Positions 17,276 through 25,472 of a stretch of 41,935 nucleotides of DNA are shown here, one piece after another; within the stretch, counting starts at the first letter, position 1; each line of letters opens with the position of its first letter. The notes under the pieces were generated by a model. It ran no database searches. It was not told the origin of the DNA and worked only from the letters and a program-made list of their open reading frames with translations. This stretch comes from Veillonella sp. R32 (GTDB taxonomy: Bacteria; Bacillota; Negativicutes; Veillonellales; Veillonellaceae): NCBI RefSeq assembly GCF_010093125.1, contig NZ_NMZQ01000024.1:1-41935 (forward strand), given 5' to 3'. The translations under genes and the position numbers were made by a program.

Positions 17276-17782
17276 TTAAAGTTCAAACTCTGCACGAGCT
17301 AACATGTAGCAACAATCAGACAAACGATTTAAATAACGAATGTTTACTTCGTGAATCGCTTCACCAGATTCTGCAGCACGCAATAAAGCTCGTTCGGCAC
17401 GACGGGTTACCGTACGGCATTGATGTAATAAGGCGGAACTTTTTTTATCACCAGGTACAATAAATTTAGTGAGTGGTTCCATCTTAGCATCATAGCTATC
17501 GATAATTTTTTCTAAATTTTCAATATGGGCATCCGTAATGGTAGGCTCTTGACCTAAGCTAGCTACGTCAGCCATTAACTGCCATAACTCTTTTTGAATG
17601 CCATAAATCACTTGTTGAATATCCTCGTGTTCAGAGAAGGCACGGGCAACCCCAAGTACTGCTTGGAGTTCATCAATCGTACCATACGCTTCTACGCGAA
17701 GGGAGGCTTTAGAAAGTCGTTCCCCTGTGTATAAAGAAGTAGAACCTTTATCACCTGTTTTAGTGTATACCTTTGCGTTCAT
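17276..17782 (-). CDS. Cob(I)alamin adenosyltransferase, PduO type
   Basis: 168-residue ATP:corrinoid adenosyltransferase that forms adenosylcobalamin from cob(I)alamin. The N-terminal ATP-binding motif is VYTKTGDKGSTSLYTGERLSK (about 4-24), then EAYGTIDELQAVLGVARAF. The C-terminal helices carry CRTVTRRAERALLRA and NIRYLNRLSDCCYMLAR, with the RxxxRxAER and YLNRLSD family signatures. It is the last gene before the terminator and is separated from cobU by the orphan gene. It would supply coenzyme B12, for example to methylmalonyl-CoA mutase; that use is inference. Confidence 0.94.
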   Translation of the reverse strand: MNAKVYTKTGDKGSTSLYTGERLSKASLRVEAYGTIDELQAVLGVARAFSEHEDIQQVIYGIQKELWQLMADVASLGQEPTITDAHIENLEKIIDSYDAKMEPLTKFIVPGDKKSSALLHQCRTVTRRAERALLRAAESGEAIHEVNIRYLNRLSDCCYMLARAEFEL

Positions 17783-17808
17783 ACTATCACCTCTAGTAAT
17801 ATAAAAAA

Positions 17809-18213
17809 TTAAAATTCAGGGAACCATAAAGCGACTTCCCGTTTAGCTGTATCTACCGCATCGGAGGCATGAACAACATTTTCATTAATTGCTAAGCCAT
17901 AGTCGCCACGAATGGAACCAGGATTCGCTTTTAACGGATCCGTAGCCCCATTTAATTGACGCACCGCAGCTACTGCATTTTCCCCACTTAACACCATCGC
18001 TAAGACAGGGCCTGAGGTAATGAAATCAATTAATTCTTGGAAAAACGGTTTATCCTTATGCTCAGCATAATGTTCCGCCGCTAATTCACACGGTACTTGC
18101 ATTAATTTTAAGGCACTAATTGTTAAGCCTTTGCGCTCATAGCGAGCTAAAATTTCACCACAAAGTTTCTTCTTCACTCCATCAGGTTTTACCAGTACTA
18201 ACGTGTGTTCCAT
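17809..18213 (-). CDS. ndk: Nucleoside diphosphate kinase
   Basis: 134-residue NDK that transfers the gamma phosphate between NTPs and NDPs through a phosphohistidine. Visible are [18 protein letters not shown], the substrate region [32 protein letters not shown], and the active-site histidine in [15 protein letters not shown]. Length is typical. It sits 9 bases after htpX and 26 bases before the adenosyltransferase. Confidence 0.97.
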   Translation of the reverse strand: MEHTLVLVKPDGVKKKLCGEILARYERKGLTISALKLMQVPCELAAEHYAEHKDKPFFQELIDFITSGPVLAMVLSGENAVAAVRQLNGATDPLKANPGSIRGDYGLAINENVVHASDAVDTAKREVALWFPEF

Positions 18214-18222
18214 AATTACCTC

Positions 18223-19086
18223 CTAGCGCATACGCGCAGCTAATTCTTTTAACTTTTCAATACGAGATGCTGTACTTGGATGAGTACTAAATAAAGAACT
18301 AGTAAAGTCCTTTACATTGCTTAATGGATTGATAATAAACATATGAGCTGTTGTACCAACTTGAGCTTCACTCGTTGGCAAAGCACCATATTTGGAATAA
18401 TAGTCGATTTTGCCTAGGGCCGACGCTAACGATAAAGGTTTACCACTCATTTCAGCGCCCCCTTCATCAGCCAAATATTCGCGTGACCGTGAAATGGCCA
18501 TTTGAATTAAAGCGGCTGCAATAGGTGCTAAAATAATGGTAGCCAACATGGCAATGGGATTGCCCCCTTCGCGATCGTCACTGCGACCAAAGATAGCAAA
18601 GAACTGCATCATATTAGCAATCATAGTAATGACGCCAGCAATACTTGCTGCAATGGTACTAATTAAAGTATCACGATGTTTAATGTGGGTCAATTCATGA
18701 GCCAATACACCTTCAATTTCATCATCAGTCAAAAGCTCCATAATGCCAGTCGTTACGGCTACCGCACCATGCTCTGGATTGCGGCCTGTAGCAAAGGCAT
18801 TAGGCACTTTTGAATCAATAATATACACTTTAGGCATTGGCAAATTACCTCGTTTCGCAAGGCCTGCTACCATATTGTACAAATCGGGATTGTCCGTCGC
18901 CGATACTTGACGGGCATTGTACATGCTGAGGACAATCTTATCACTATTCCAATAACTGAACAAGTTCATCCCCATAGAAATAATAAACATCGTTAGAAGA
19001 CCAGTCTTGCCAGCGACTAACTGTCCGATTACCATTAATAAACCAGTCATCAATGCCAGTAAAACAGCTGTCTTTACATTATTCAT
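18223..19086 (-). CDS. htpX: Zinc metalloprotease HtpX
   Basis: 287-residue inner-membrane M48 protease. Two N-terminal hydrophobic segments (about 5-50) are followed by GRNPEHGAVAVTTGIMELL and the zinc motif HELTHIKHRDTL (HExxH). Two more membrane segments follow, and the third zinc ligand is the Glu in SREYLADEGGAEMSG. By family it degrades damaged membrane proteins with FtsH. It starts 45 bases after tRNA-Pro and may be co-transcribed with it. Confidence 0.94.
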   Translation of the reverse strand: MNNVKTAVLLALMTGLLMVIGQLVAGKTGLLTMFIISMGMNLFSYWNSDKIVLSMYNARQVSATDNPDLYNMVAGLAKRGNLPMPKVYIIDSKVPNAFATGRNPEHGAVAVTTGIMELLTDDEIEGVLAHELTHIKHRDTLISTIAASIAGVITMIANMMQFFAIFGRSDDREGGNPIAMLATIILAPIAAALIQMAISRSREYLADEGGAEMSGKPLSLASALGKIDYYSKYGALPTSEAQVGTTAHMFIINPLSNVKDFTSSLFSTHPSTASRIEKLKELAARMR

Positions 19087-19130
19087 AGTTTTTGTGTGCC
19101 TCTTTCTTAAATGTATACTTCATACGTACA

Positions 19131-19207
19131 TGGTCGGAACGACAAGATTTGAACTTGCGACCTCTACCACCCCAAGGTAGCGCTCTACCAAGCTGAGCTA
19201 CGTCCCG
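19131..19207 (-). tRNA. tRNA-Pro, anticodon GGG
   Basis: A complete 77-base cloverleaf with encoded CCA. The acceptor strands CGGGACG and CGTTCCG pair with one G-U, followed by discriminator A and CCA. The D arm is GCTC/GAGC with AGCTTGGTA. The anticodon arm is CTACC-TTGGGGT-GGTAG, giving GGG at positions 34-36. The T arm is GCAAG-TTCAAAT-CTTGT with one G-U closing pair. GGG reads the proline codons CCC and CCU. Confidence 0.96.
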
Positions 19208-19216
19208 ATGAATAGT

Positions 19217-19245
19217 ATTATATCAACAATTTTGAAAAATATCTA
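19217..19245 (-). promoter_or_regulatory. Promoter for tRNA-Pro
   Basis: On the minus strand TAGATA, 17 bases and TATAAT, with an extended-10 TG just before the -10 (TGATATAAT). The -10 ends 10 bases before the tRNA 5' end, which suits a tRNA gene with almost no leader. Confidence 0.65.
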
Positions 19246-19266
19246 TTCACACTATAATTATATAGT

Positions 19267-19287
19267 AATTGCCTACTTTTGGCAATT
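19267..19287 (-). terminator. Weak stem-loop after thrB
   Basis: AATTGCC and GGCAATT form a 7-bp stem with a 7-base loop just past the thrB stop. The following sequence (ACTATATAATTATAG) is AT-rich without a T-run, so termination here is only suggested. Confidence 0.4.
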
Positions 19288-19292
19288 TGTAG

Positions 19293-20213
19293 CTAAGCTG
19301 TCACATATTGGGCGCCTGTAGTATCCGCTTCTAATACATAGGCATGACAAGCAATACCGGCTTCATTAAATACGTTGGCCATAGCCACTTTTACGTCTTC
19401 AGCGACCTTACGTGGGCAATAAGCTATCAAGGTAGAACCAGAGCCGCTAATAGTAGCGCCATAGGCCCCTTTTGTTAACGCAGCGTTGAAAACGTCTTCA
19501 CAATGAGGTATTAAGGTTTTACGATATGGCACATGAAGGGTATCTTCAAGGGCAATCCGTAAATAATCTAGCTTGTGTTGCAATAAAGCTGTTACCAATA
19601 AAGTGGCATGGCTAACATTCGTTACCGCATCTTTATGCGTAATTGTCTTAGGTAAAACACTGCGGGCATACTCTGTCGCGACCGTAACTTCCGGTACCAC
19701 AACGGCAAATACTAATTCTTCAGGCAAGTTTACAGTTGTATATAATAAACCACTGGCATGATTAACGGCACACACCAAATTGCCTAATAAAGCGGGTGCT
19801 ACATTGTCAGGATGACCTTCAATGGAATTGGCTAAGAGTAATAACTCATGGGTGCTTAAGGGCGTTTCAAGGGTTTTATTAGCTAATAAGAGACCTGCTA
19901 CAATGGCCGTAGAGCTACTACCTAAGCCACGGGAAGGTGGAATGGCAGCCTCACTATGAATAGCTCCATACACAGGTGTTGCCTTAGCGGTTTTAAATAC
20001 TTGCTCCATAGCAAAACCTACTAAATTATGACTTTGATCTTCCTTAGCTAATAATTCAGCATCAAAACCTGCAAACGTATAGGTATTAGCTGACGCTGCT
20101 TGATCAGGTGTAAAGGTAAAGGTATTATATAACTCCAAAGCAAGGCCTAAAGAATCAAAACCAGGGCCACAGTTTGCGCTAGTAGCCGGTACTTTTACAA
20201 TAATTGGCTCCAT
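19293..20213 (-). CDS. thrB: Homoserine kinase
   Basis: 306-residue GHMP kinase that phosphorylates homoserine for threonine synthesis. The N-terminus reads VKVPATSANCGPGFDSLGLALELYN, and the ATP loop is PPSRGLGSSSTAIVAGLL (about 92-109). HPDNVAPALLGN and the C-terminal GAYGATISGSGSTL are the remaining GHMP motifs. It follows hom by 9 bases. No thrC is present in the window. Confidence 0.96.
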   Translation of the reverse strand: MEPIIVKVPATSANCGPGFDSLGLALELYNTFTFTPDQAASANTYTFAGFDAELLAKEDQSHNLVGFAMEQVFKTAKATPVYGAIHSEAAIPPSRGLGSSSTAIVAGLLLANKTLETPLSTHELLLLANSIEGHPDNVAPALLGNLVCAVNHASGLLYTTVNLPEELVFAVVVPEVTVATEYARSVLPKTITHKDAVTNVSHATLLVTALLQHKLDYLRIALEDTLHVPYRKTLIPHCEDVFNAALTKGAYGATISGSGSTLIAYCPRKVAEDVKVAMANVFNEAGIACHAYVLEADTTGAQYVTA

Positions 20214-20222
20214 AATTCCCTC

Positions 20223-21512
20223 CTAGTCTGCCATGATTGGAATTACGCTACCTACTTCACGAACAACGCGCAAATTATTAAACGCGTTGATAACATTCAC
20301 GATATAAGACCGTGGACAAGAAGACGTTACAATAGCAATGGTAGACGTCGTTTCACTTTCATTGCGTTGCGTCACCGCCTGTACGGAAATACGTTGTTCC
20401 GCTAGCTTAGTGGCTACTTTAGCTAATACGCCCGTAGAGTTATCTACTAAAATGCGAATATAATAAGAAGATTCAATTTTGCCAGACGCATAAAGATTCT
20501 TTTCTGAGAAGTAGAACGGTTGTAGTGCCCCTAAATGCTGAGTGCGAATATTTTTAGCCACTTCCATAATATCCCCTACAATCGAGCTACCTGTTGGCAA
20601 GCTGCCAGCGCCTCGTCCGTAAAACATAGCATCATCGATACCATTACCCTTTACATAGAGCGCATTATAGGAGCCCCGTACAGAGGCTAAGGGATGATTA
20701 CTCGAAATGAACGATGGATGTACATTTAAGGACAAACCTTTTTTAGTTTCTTTAGCAATCCCTAATAATTTGATGGTATAACCAAATTCTTTGCCAAAAG
20801 CAATATCGGTGGCATCGATTTTAGTAATCCCTTCTACCGACACATCTTCAAAGAAAATACGACGATTAAAAGCAATGGATGATAGAATGGCTAATTTACG
20901 GGCTGCATCTAGGCCTTCCACATCAGCCGTTGGATCTGCTTCAGCATATCCTAAAGCTTGGGCTTCTGCCAATACTTCTTGATAGCCAGCGCCTTTTTCT
21001 GTCATATTCGACAAAATAAAGTTAGTGGTGCCATTTAAAATACCCACAATTTCAGTAATACGATTACCAGCTAAAGATTCATATAATGTACGGATAATAG
21101 GAATGCCGCCCAATACACTGGCTTCATAGCGTAAATCAACTTCATGTTTAGCTGCTAAGTCAAGTAAATAAGGGCCTGCCTCTGCCAATAAATCTTTATT
21201 AGCAGTTACTACACTTTTGCCATTAGCTAACGCTTTTTCCACACATTCACGAGCAAAAGTTGTGCCCCCCATAACCTCTACGACGATTTGAATGGTCGGA
21301 TCATTGAATACATCCGCTACATTTTCTACAAAACTTGTGCCCTCCGGCAAAGCTATGTGACTATATTTTTCTTTGTTCCGTACATAAATTTTACTAACTT
21401 GAATAGGCACACCAGCACGATTAGCAATTAAATCACCGTTTTTGACCAGCAATTCAAAAGTGCCTTGTCCTACCGTACCAAAGCCTAATAAGGCTACTTT
21501 AATTGGTTCCAT
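20223..21512 (-). CDS. hom: Homoserine dehydrogenase with C-terminal ACT domain
   Basis: 429-residue monofunctional enzyme that reduces aspartate semialdehyde to homoserine. The Rossmann fold starts VALLGFGTVGQGTFELL. VTANKDLLAEAGP and YEASVLGGIPIIRTLYESLAGNRITEIVGILNGTTNFIL are the catalytic blocks. The conserved Lys-Asp region is TADVEGLDAARKLAILSS. Residues about 350-425 form an ACT domain (YYIRILVDNSTGVLAKVATKLAEQRISV), implying feedback control, probably by threonine. The start has AGAGAGGG upstream. Confidence 0.96.
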   Translation of the reverse strand: MEPIKVALLGFGTVGQGTFELLVKNGDLIANRAGVPIQVSKIYVRNKEKYSHIALPEGTSFVENVADVFNDPTIQIVVEVMGGTTFARECVEKALANGKSVVTANKDLLAEAGPYLLDLAAKHEVDLRYEASVLGGIPIIRTLYESLAGNRITEIVGILNGTTNFILSNMTEKGAGYQEVLAEAQALGYAEADPTADVEGLDAARKLAILSSIAFNRRIFFEDVSVEGITKIDATDIAFGKEFGYTIKLLGIAKETKKGLSLNVHPSFISSNHPLASVRGSYNALYVKGNGIDDAMFYGRGAGSLPTGSSIVGDIMEVAKNIRTQHLGALQPFYFSEKNLYASGKIESSYYIRILVDNSTGVLAKVATKLAEQRISVQAVTQRNESETTSTIAIVTSSCPRSYIVNVINAFNNLRVVREVGSVIPIMAD

Positions 21513-21536
21513 ACTATCCCTCTCTCTTATAGGAGT

Positions 21537-21564
21537 GCCCCGGCCTATGAGTATAAGTCGGGGC
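21537..21564. repeat. GC-rich hairpin in the hom leader
   Basis: GCCCCGGC and GTCGGGGC form an 8-bp stem (one G-U) with a 12-base loop, 24 bases upstream of the hom start in AT-rich surroundings. No T-run follows on the minus strand. On the plus strand the nearest T-run is eight bases away. It could be a terminator for the ACT gene or a leader structure for hom; the sequence does not decide. Confidence 0.45.
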
Positions 21565-21626
21565 TATACCTTATTTTTAATTAATGGTAATCAATACAAA
21601 CTATCTGCTAAAAGTGAGGTCAAATT

Positions 21627-21671
21627 AAATTAGGCTTGACCCCAAAAATTGAACGCAAATTAAGCTTGACC
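21627..21671. repeat. Near-duplicate of the ACT gene's 3' end
   Basis: AAATTAGGCTTGACC (21627-21641) and AAATTAAGCTTGACC (21657-21671) are 14/15 identical and 30 bases apart. The second copy is the last codons and stop of the ACT-domain gene. The first lies just beyond the stop and repeats the Gly-Gln-Ala-stop end, so a short tandem duplication of the gene tail is likely. Confidence 0.6.
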
Positions 21672-22109
21672 TAAAATTTCTACGCGTAAAATACCACGAA
21701 TTGAACGGATATTATTTAAGCAATCTTCTAATGAAGTAGATAAATCTTTAGTTTCAAAAGCAATCGTTACATTAGCAATACCTTGTAAAGGAATATCTTG
21801 GTTAATAGTCAAAATACTGCCATTACTTTCTGCAATAGTACGTAAAATGCTAGATAACATACCTGCTTCATTAGACATAGAAATGGTAATAGATACGATT
21901 TTACCTTGAGCAATTTCATAGAATGGGAATACATAATCTTTATATTTATAGTAAGCAGAACGACTTAAATCCATGCGTTCTACTGCTTCATTAATCGTTT
22001 TAGCTTCCCCGAGTTTTAAAATTTCTTTTACTTTAATTGTCTTTTTAATTGCTTCTGGAAGAATGTCTTCTTGTACCAAATAAAATTTGTCTTTCTTTAA
22101 CTTAGCCAA
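21660..22109 (-). CDS. ACT domain protein, PheB/UPF0735 type
   Basis: About 149 residues. The N-terminal half (KFYLVQEDILPEAIKKTIKVKEILK, MDLSRSAYYKYKDYVFPFYE) is a helix-turn-helix-like region shared with B. subtilis PheB. The C-terminal half is an ACT domain (ISMSNEAGMLSSILRTIAES, then IPLQGIANVTIAFE). Such proteins are thought to sense an amino acid; position ahead of hom-thrB suggests control of the aspartate family. I chose TTG 22109 because GGAGG lies 8 bases upstream and the resulting N-terminus matches PheB. Earlier in-frame TTG and ATG codons lack a spaced site. It overlaps the flippase-like gene by 8 bases. Confidence 0.85.
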   Translation of the reverse strand: MAKLKKDKFYLVQEDILPEAIKKTIKVKEILKLGEAKTINEAVERMDLSRSAYYKYKDYVFPFYEIAQGKIVSITISMSNEAGMLSSILRTIAESNGSILTINQDIPLQGIANVTIAFETKDLSTSLEDCLNNIRSIRGILRVEILGQA

Positions 22110-23118
22110 TGTTCTTACCTCCATTTTCTCCTTCAACTGCCGCTGCGCCAGCTACGAATTGACGGCCATAGAGTGTAAAGACGGAATACATGCCAATGAA
22201 AAATGGCAAATATTCAGCCACTACACGCCAGCCCACTGCAACGATGCCAACGGTCCCTACAGGCAGGAATGAAGTAAACAAATAAATAAATAACCCCTCT
22301 GCTACGCCGGTACCACCTGGTGTAGGCGCAAAATACAGAATTAAATTTAACAATATCATACGACTGAGGACTTCCACAATCGGTATATCCCAGGTAAAAG
22401 CGCACATCAGTGCTGGTGCAATGGCATACAAAGCCAATAAACTAAGGCCTGATTCCACGAATACTAACAGAGATTGAAACGGTTTGGCATATAATAATGA
22501 AAACCCTTCATTAAGTTCTGTCAATTTGGCTAACCATGCTTTTGGATTCCCTTGCTGTAAACGTTCGGCCATTACATAAACAAAGCGCTTCATTAGATTT
22601 GTACGTAGTACATAAAGCCCTACAATAGTACAAATAACTAAAAATAAGGAAATCTCTAGCAATGCTTCGCGACTGATATACGGAATTGTAATGGAACTGT
22701 GTAGGAAAATTAACGGTAACATTACAATTAAAAACAAAATAGAAAATACAGTACGAATTAGTACAATAGGAGCCCCTTTCATAACAGGCACACCATAACT
22801 TTTTAGAATGAGCACTTGCGCAACCGCACCCCCACTAGCACCAGGTGTTAACATGGCCATGAAATAATTGCCAAAGATAACACGCAGGATAGCGATGATT
22901 GGTAAATCATAGCCCCCAATATGGACTAGCCGTTGTAAGCGTAAACCATCAAAGTACATCCCTACGGCTAAGGCTAATAAAGCTAGCAATAAGGAACTAA
23001 GATTAAACGTTTCTAACGTAGCTAGCGCTTCTAAATCAATAGTAAAGTAAATGGTAAGACCTGAAATAACTACCAGTACTAAGCCTAAAATAAGGCTCCG
23101 TTTTAACACTTTGCTCAT
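22102..23118 (-). CDS. LPG-synthase-type / UPF0104 membrane flippase-like protein
   Basis: 338-residue protein with about seven or eight hydrophobic segments and no soluble catalytic domain. The family signature GNYFMAMLTPGASGGAVAQVLILKSYGVP is at about residues 88-116, followed by VLIRTVFSILFLIVMLPLIF. The second half has FAPTPGGTGVAEGLF. These features match the transmembrane domain of lysylphosphatidylglycerol synthase (MprF) and the stand-alone UPF0104 proteins. Without the synthase domain it more likely moves a lipid. It overlaps the deacetylase gene by 4 bases, so both may act on the same glycolipid. Confidence 0.85.
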   Translation of the reverse strand: MSKVLKRSLILGLVLVVISGLTIYFTIDLEALATLETFNLSSLLLALLALAVGMYFDGLRLQRLVHIGGYDLPIIAILRVIFGNYFMAMLTPGASGGAVAQVLILKSYGVPVMKGAPIVLIRTVFSILFLIVMLPLIFLHSSITIPYISREALLEISLFLVICTIVGLYVLRTNLMKRFVYVMAERLQQGNPKAWLAKLTELNEGFSLLYAKPFQSLLVFVESGLSLLALYAIAPALMCAFTWDIPIVEVLSRMILLNLILYFAPTPGGTGVAEGLFIYLFTSFLPVGTVGIVAVGWRVVAEYLPFFIGMYSVFTLYGRQFVAGAAAVEGENGGKNIG

Positions 23119-23966
23119 TCACACTCACCATAATTAACTAGCTGGATTTGGTGGAACTTAATAAACTGTTTTACTGGTTCTGCACACATTGCGGCTAATT
23201 CGCCTTCCCAATGGTAATTCCAATGGAATAATGAATTAAGAAGTCTATCATTATTACCTGGATGCGTCATAATTTCATGACTGCCTCTCGTAGTGGCTAT
23301 ACGATGAAGAATTTCCATTAAACGTTCTTCTGTTAATTGACCACCACTCATCATCCCCCAAAAATAACGAGGTGACCAAATCCCCATTTTACTGGATAAA
23401 GTATAAGCCTTGTCCGCTACCTCGGCTAAGCCTACCTTACCAGCAAAGCGCCCCCATTGAGTAATGCCATTACGGAAGAAACGGTCTTCTGCGGGAATGC
23501 GCATTTTTTTAATACCGTATCTACGCAATAACGTTACCATGATTGGCGTAATTTGTGGTAATACATGGAGATGTTGATGCCCATCGGCATGGGTTATGGA
23601 CAAACCAGTGGAAACAACTTTTTCAAACTGTTTGTCTAACTCTTTGTACACTTCTTCGAAATTAATTTGTCCCATCACTGCTTTTTTTACAAATTCAGGA
23701 TAGGAAGTGAGAAAGCGCCCATTCTCTAACAAAGTAGGTACTTCCGCTGGGTCACATAGAGGTTTTAGACCACCTACTAAGGCTGTATGTACACCAATGC
23801 CGAGTTGAGGCATATTTTTAGCAAGCCCTACAGCTTGATCAAAAGCCTCCCCATTAGCTAATAAGGATGTACTTGTAATAATCCCCTCAGTATGCCCTTT
23901 AATGATACCTTCGTTGACGGCTTCATGTAAGCCAAAATCGTCGGCATTAACTATTAATCGAATCAT
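23115..23966 (-). CDS. YdjC/ChbG-HpnK family carbohydrate deacetylase
   Basis: 283 residues from ATG 23966, chosen because GAAGG lies 5 bases upstream. An in-frame GTG two codons earlier sits inside that site. The fold's metal motif begins LIVNADDFGLHEAVNEGI, with Asp and Asp as ligand and base. The later histidines are in THADGHQHLHVLPQITP, and THPGN near the C-terminus is also typical. Family members deacetylate chito-oligosaccharides or hopanoid-linked sugars. Coupling with the flippase-like gene points to an envelope glycolipid rather than chitin use; that is inference. Confidence 0.87.
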   Translation of the reverse strand: MIRLIVNADDFGLHEAVNEGIIKGHTEGIITSTSLLANGEAFDQAVGLAKNMPQLGIGVHTALVGGLKPLCDPAEVPTLLENGRFLTSYPEFVKKAVMGQINFEEVYKELDKQFEKVVSTGLSITHADGHQHLHVLPQITPIMVTLLRRYGIKKMRIPAEDRFFRNGITQWGRFAGKVGLAEVADKAYTLSSKMGIWSPRYFWGMMSGGQLTEERLMEILHRIATTRGSHEIMTHPGNNDRLLNSLFHWNYHWEGELAAMCAEPVKQFIKFHQIQLVNYGECE

Positions 23967-24009
23967 ACGCACCTTCTATTCTTTTAATCCTTGTTCATAT
24001 AAAGAGGAT

Positions 24010-24028
24010 ATATGTTATTTTAACATAT
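24010..24028. repeat. Palindrome upstream of the deacetylase gene
   Basis: ATATGTTA-TTT-TAACATAT is a perfect 8-bp inverted repeat 44 bases upstream of the deacetylase start, in the 136-base gap that follows larC2. It could be an operator or a transcript hairpin. No strong promoter hexamers were found near it. Confidence 0.5.
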
Positions 24029-24108
24029 GTCTATTGGTAGTGTATAGTGTTATTTTGTGAATATACCCATAATTTTAAGAATAATTGTAAAATTAATACA
24101 ACCTATAA

Positions 24109-24552
24109 TCACAAATCTTGTTTTAGTACTTGCCAAATTCGCTGTTGTAACTCTTTTAGCGGTATTTGTAAAGCCTTAGAAGCCTTATAAAGGTCTTCGT
24201 ATTCTAAAGACGTATTAACTAAGCGCCCTTTATAATAGGCTCGTTTAACATGAATTTGTTGCCCTTCATAAGTTAGCTCACTAAATTGACGATCACAAAT
24301 TTCACGTTGCACCGGAAAATAACGAAACCCAATGGTCGTTGTATTTTGAAAAATAATATCACTAAGCTTTGTCAATTGATTCTGAGCCGTAAGGATACTT
24401 AGCAAAATGGCAGGTCGTCCTTTTTTCATAATAATAGGTGTAAGCCAAGCATCATTAGCACCTGCTTCTAATAAGGTATCCAATAAAGGGCCGTAAAACT
24501 CTGGATTCATATTATCAATATTAGCTTCAATTTGTATTAAATCAGCTTCCAT
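24109..24552 (-). CDS. larC2: Stand-alone LarC C-terminal domain (LarC2)
   Basis: 147 residues that match only the C-terminal domain of LarC, the CTP-dependent nickel insertase for the lactate-racemase pincer cofactor. The start LIQIEANIDNMNPEFYGPLLDTLLEAGANDAWLTPIIMKKGRP is the LarC2 opening, and IIFQNTTTIGFRYFPVQREICDR follows. The N-terminal nickel-binding domain (about 270 residues in full LarC) is missing. An AAGGAGG site 4 bases before ATG, and a TAA in frame 9 bases upstream, show independent translation. larB lies 143 bases upstream. The C-terminal domain carries the CTP site in studied LarC; whether it works alone here is unknown. Confidence 0.82.
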   Translation of the reverse strand: MEADLIQIEANIDNMNPEFYGPLLDTLLEAGANDAWLTPIIMKKGRPAILLSILTAQNQLTKLSDIIFQNTTTIGFRYFPVQREICDRQFSELTYEGQQIHVKRAYYKGRLVNTSLEYEDLYKASKALQIPLKELQQRIWQVLKQDL

Positions 24553-24695
24553 AACGCCTCCTTAGAACGATGCACGCTATAACTGTTTTTATTATATAAT
24601 CAAAAAATAACCAGCGCTAGTTGTCAATGAAATTTTAATAAAGAGTTAGCTAGCATTTAAAAATTTGTTAACTTTCACTCTGTTAAAATTATTAA

Positions 24696-25472
24696 CTATC
24701 GTTGACTATTAATAACATGCGCTAAGCGTCCAGCCCCAAAGCCATTATCAATATTCACTACTCCTACACCGGCAGCACAGGAATTGAGCATGGATAATAA
24801 AGCGGCTAAGCCCTTGAAATTGGCGCCATAGCCCACACTAGTAGGTACAGCAATAATAGGCTTAGTCACTAAGCCTCCTACAACACTGGCTAAGGCCCCT
24901 TCCATACCGGCTACTACAATGACTACATTTGCTGCTTGAATATCACTTAACCGATGAAATAAGCGATGAATACCAGCAACGCCTACATCGTAAATACGTT
25001 TTACGTCATTCCCCATTAACTCTGCCGTTAAAGCCGCTTCTTCAGCTACAGGAATATCACTAGTACCAGCTGTAACTACGGCAATCGGGCGGTTTTCATT
25101 GCGCAAAGTCCAATCACTGCGCCGATAGAGAATACGACTCGTAGCATCGTATTGTAAATCAGGGATGCTTGGTTGTAAGGCTGTAAAAATACTTTCACGG
25201 CCTCGTGTGCCCATATATGTTCCATAGTGAAGATTTAACTCTTTAAAAATTTCAATACATTGAGCATCTGTTTTCCCTTCGCAGTATACAACTTCAGGAA
25301 AACCTTGTCGTTTAGCCCGATCTAAGTCAATAACAGCCTCTTGCAAGTTGGACACGGTTACTTCATCACGAATCTGCTGACTCATAAGCTTATTAATACC
25401 TGCTTCACAGGCTTCAGCCGATAATTGCCCTAATTTGTAAGCCTCTAATAATTCACTAACCCTTTGACTCAT
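24696..25472 (-). CDS. larB: LarB, nicotinic acid adenine dinucleotide carboxylase/hydrolase
   Basis: 258 residues. LarB carboxylates and hydrolyses NaAD in the first step of the nickel-pincer cofactor. The N-terminal part (VSELLEAYKLGQLSAEACEAGINKL) is LarB-specific. The PurE-like domain has YCEGKTDAQC, VTAGTSDIPVAEEAALTAELMG, VVIVVAGMEGALASVVGGLVTKPIIAVPTSVGYGANFKGLAALLSML. I chose ATG 25472 because it overlaps the TrmH stop as ATGA. An in-frame ATG at 25505 would add 11 residues inside that gene and lacks a site. Confidence 0.92.
   Translation of the reverse strand: MSQRVSELLEAYKLGQLSAEACEAGINKLMSQQIRDEVTVSNLQEAVIDLDRAKRQGFPEVVYCEGKTDAQCIEIFKELNLHYGTYMGTRGRESIFTALQPSIPDLQYDATSRILYRRSDWTLRNENRPIAVVTAGTSDIPVAEEAALTAELMGNDVKRIYDVGVAGIHRLFHRLSDIQAANVVIVVAGMEGALASVVGGLVTKPIIAVPTSVGYGANFKGLAALLSMLNSCAAGVGVVNIDNGFGAGRLAHVINSQR

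Noticed and set aside
21537-21564. T-box or amino-acid riboswitch in the hom leader
   Set aside because: Only one GC-rich hairpin is present; there is no T-box core sequence and no attenuator T-tract on the minus strand.
24553-24695. Programmed frameshift joining a LarC1 to LarC2
   Set aside because: The gap has stops in the relevant frame, no LarC1-like coding, and larC2 has its own ribosome-binding site.
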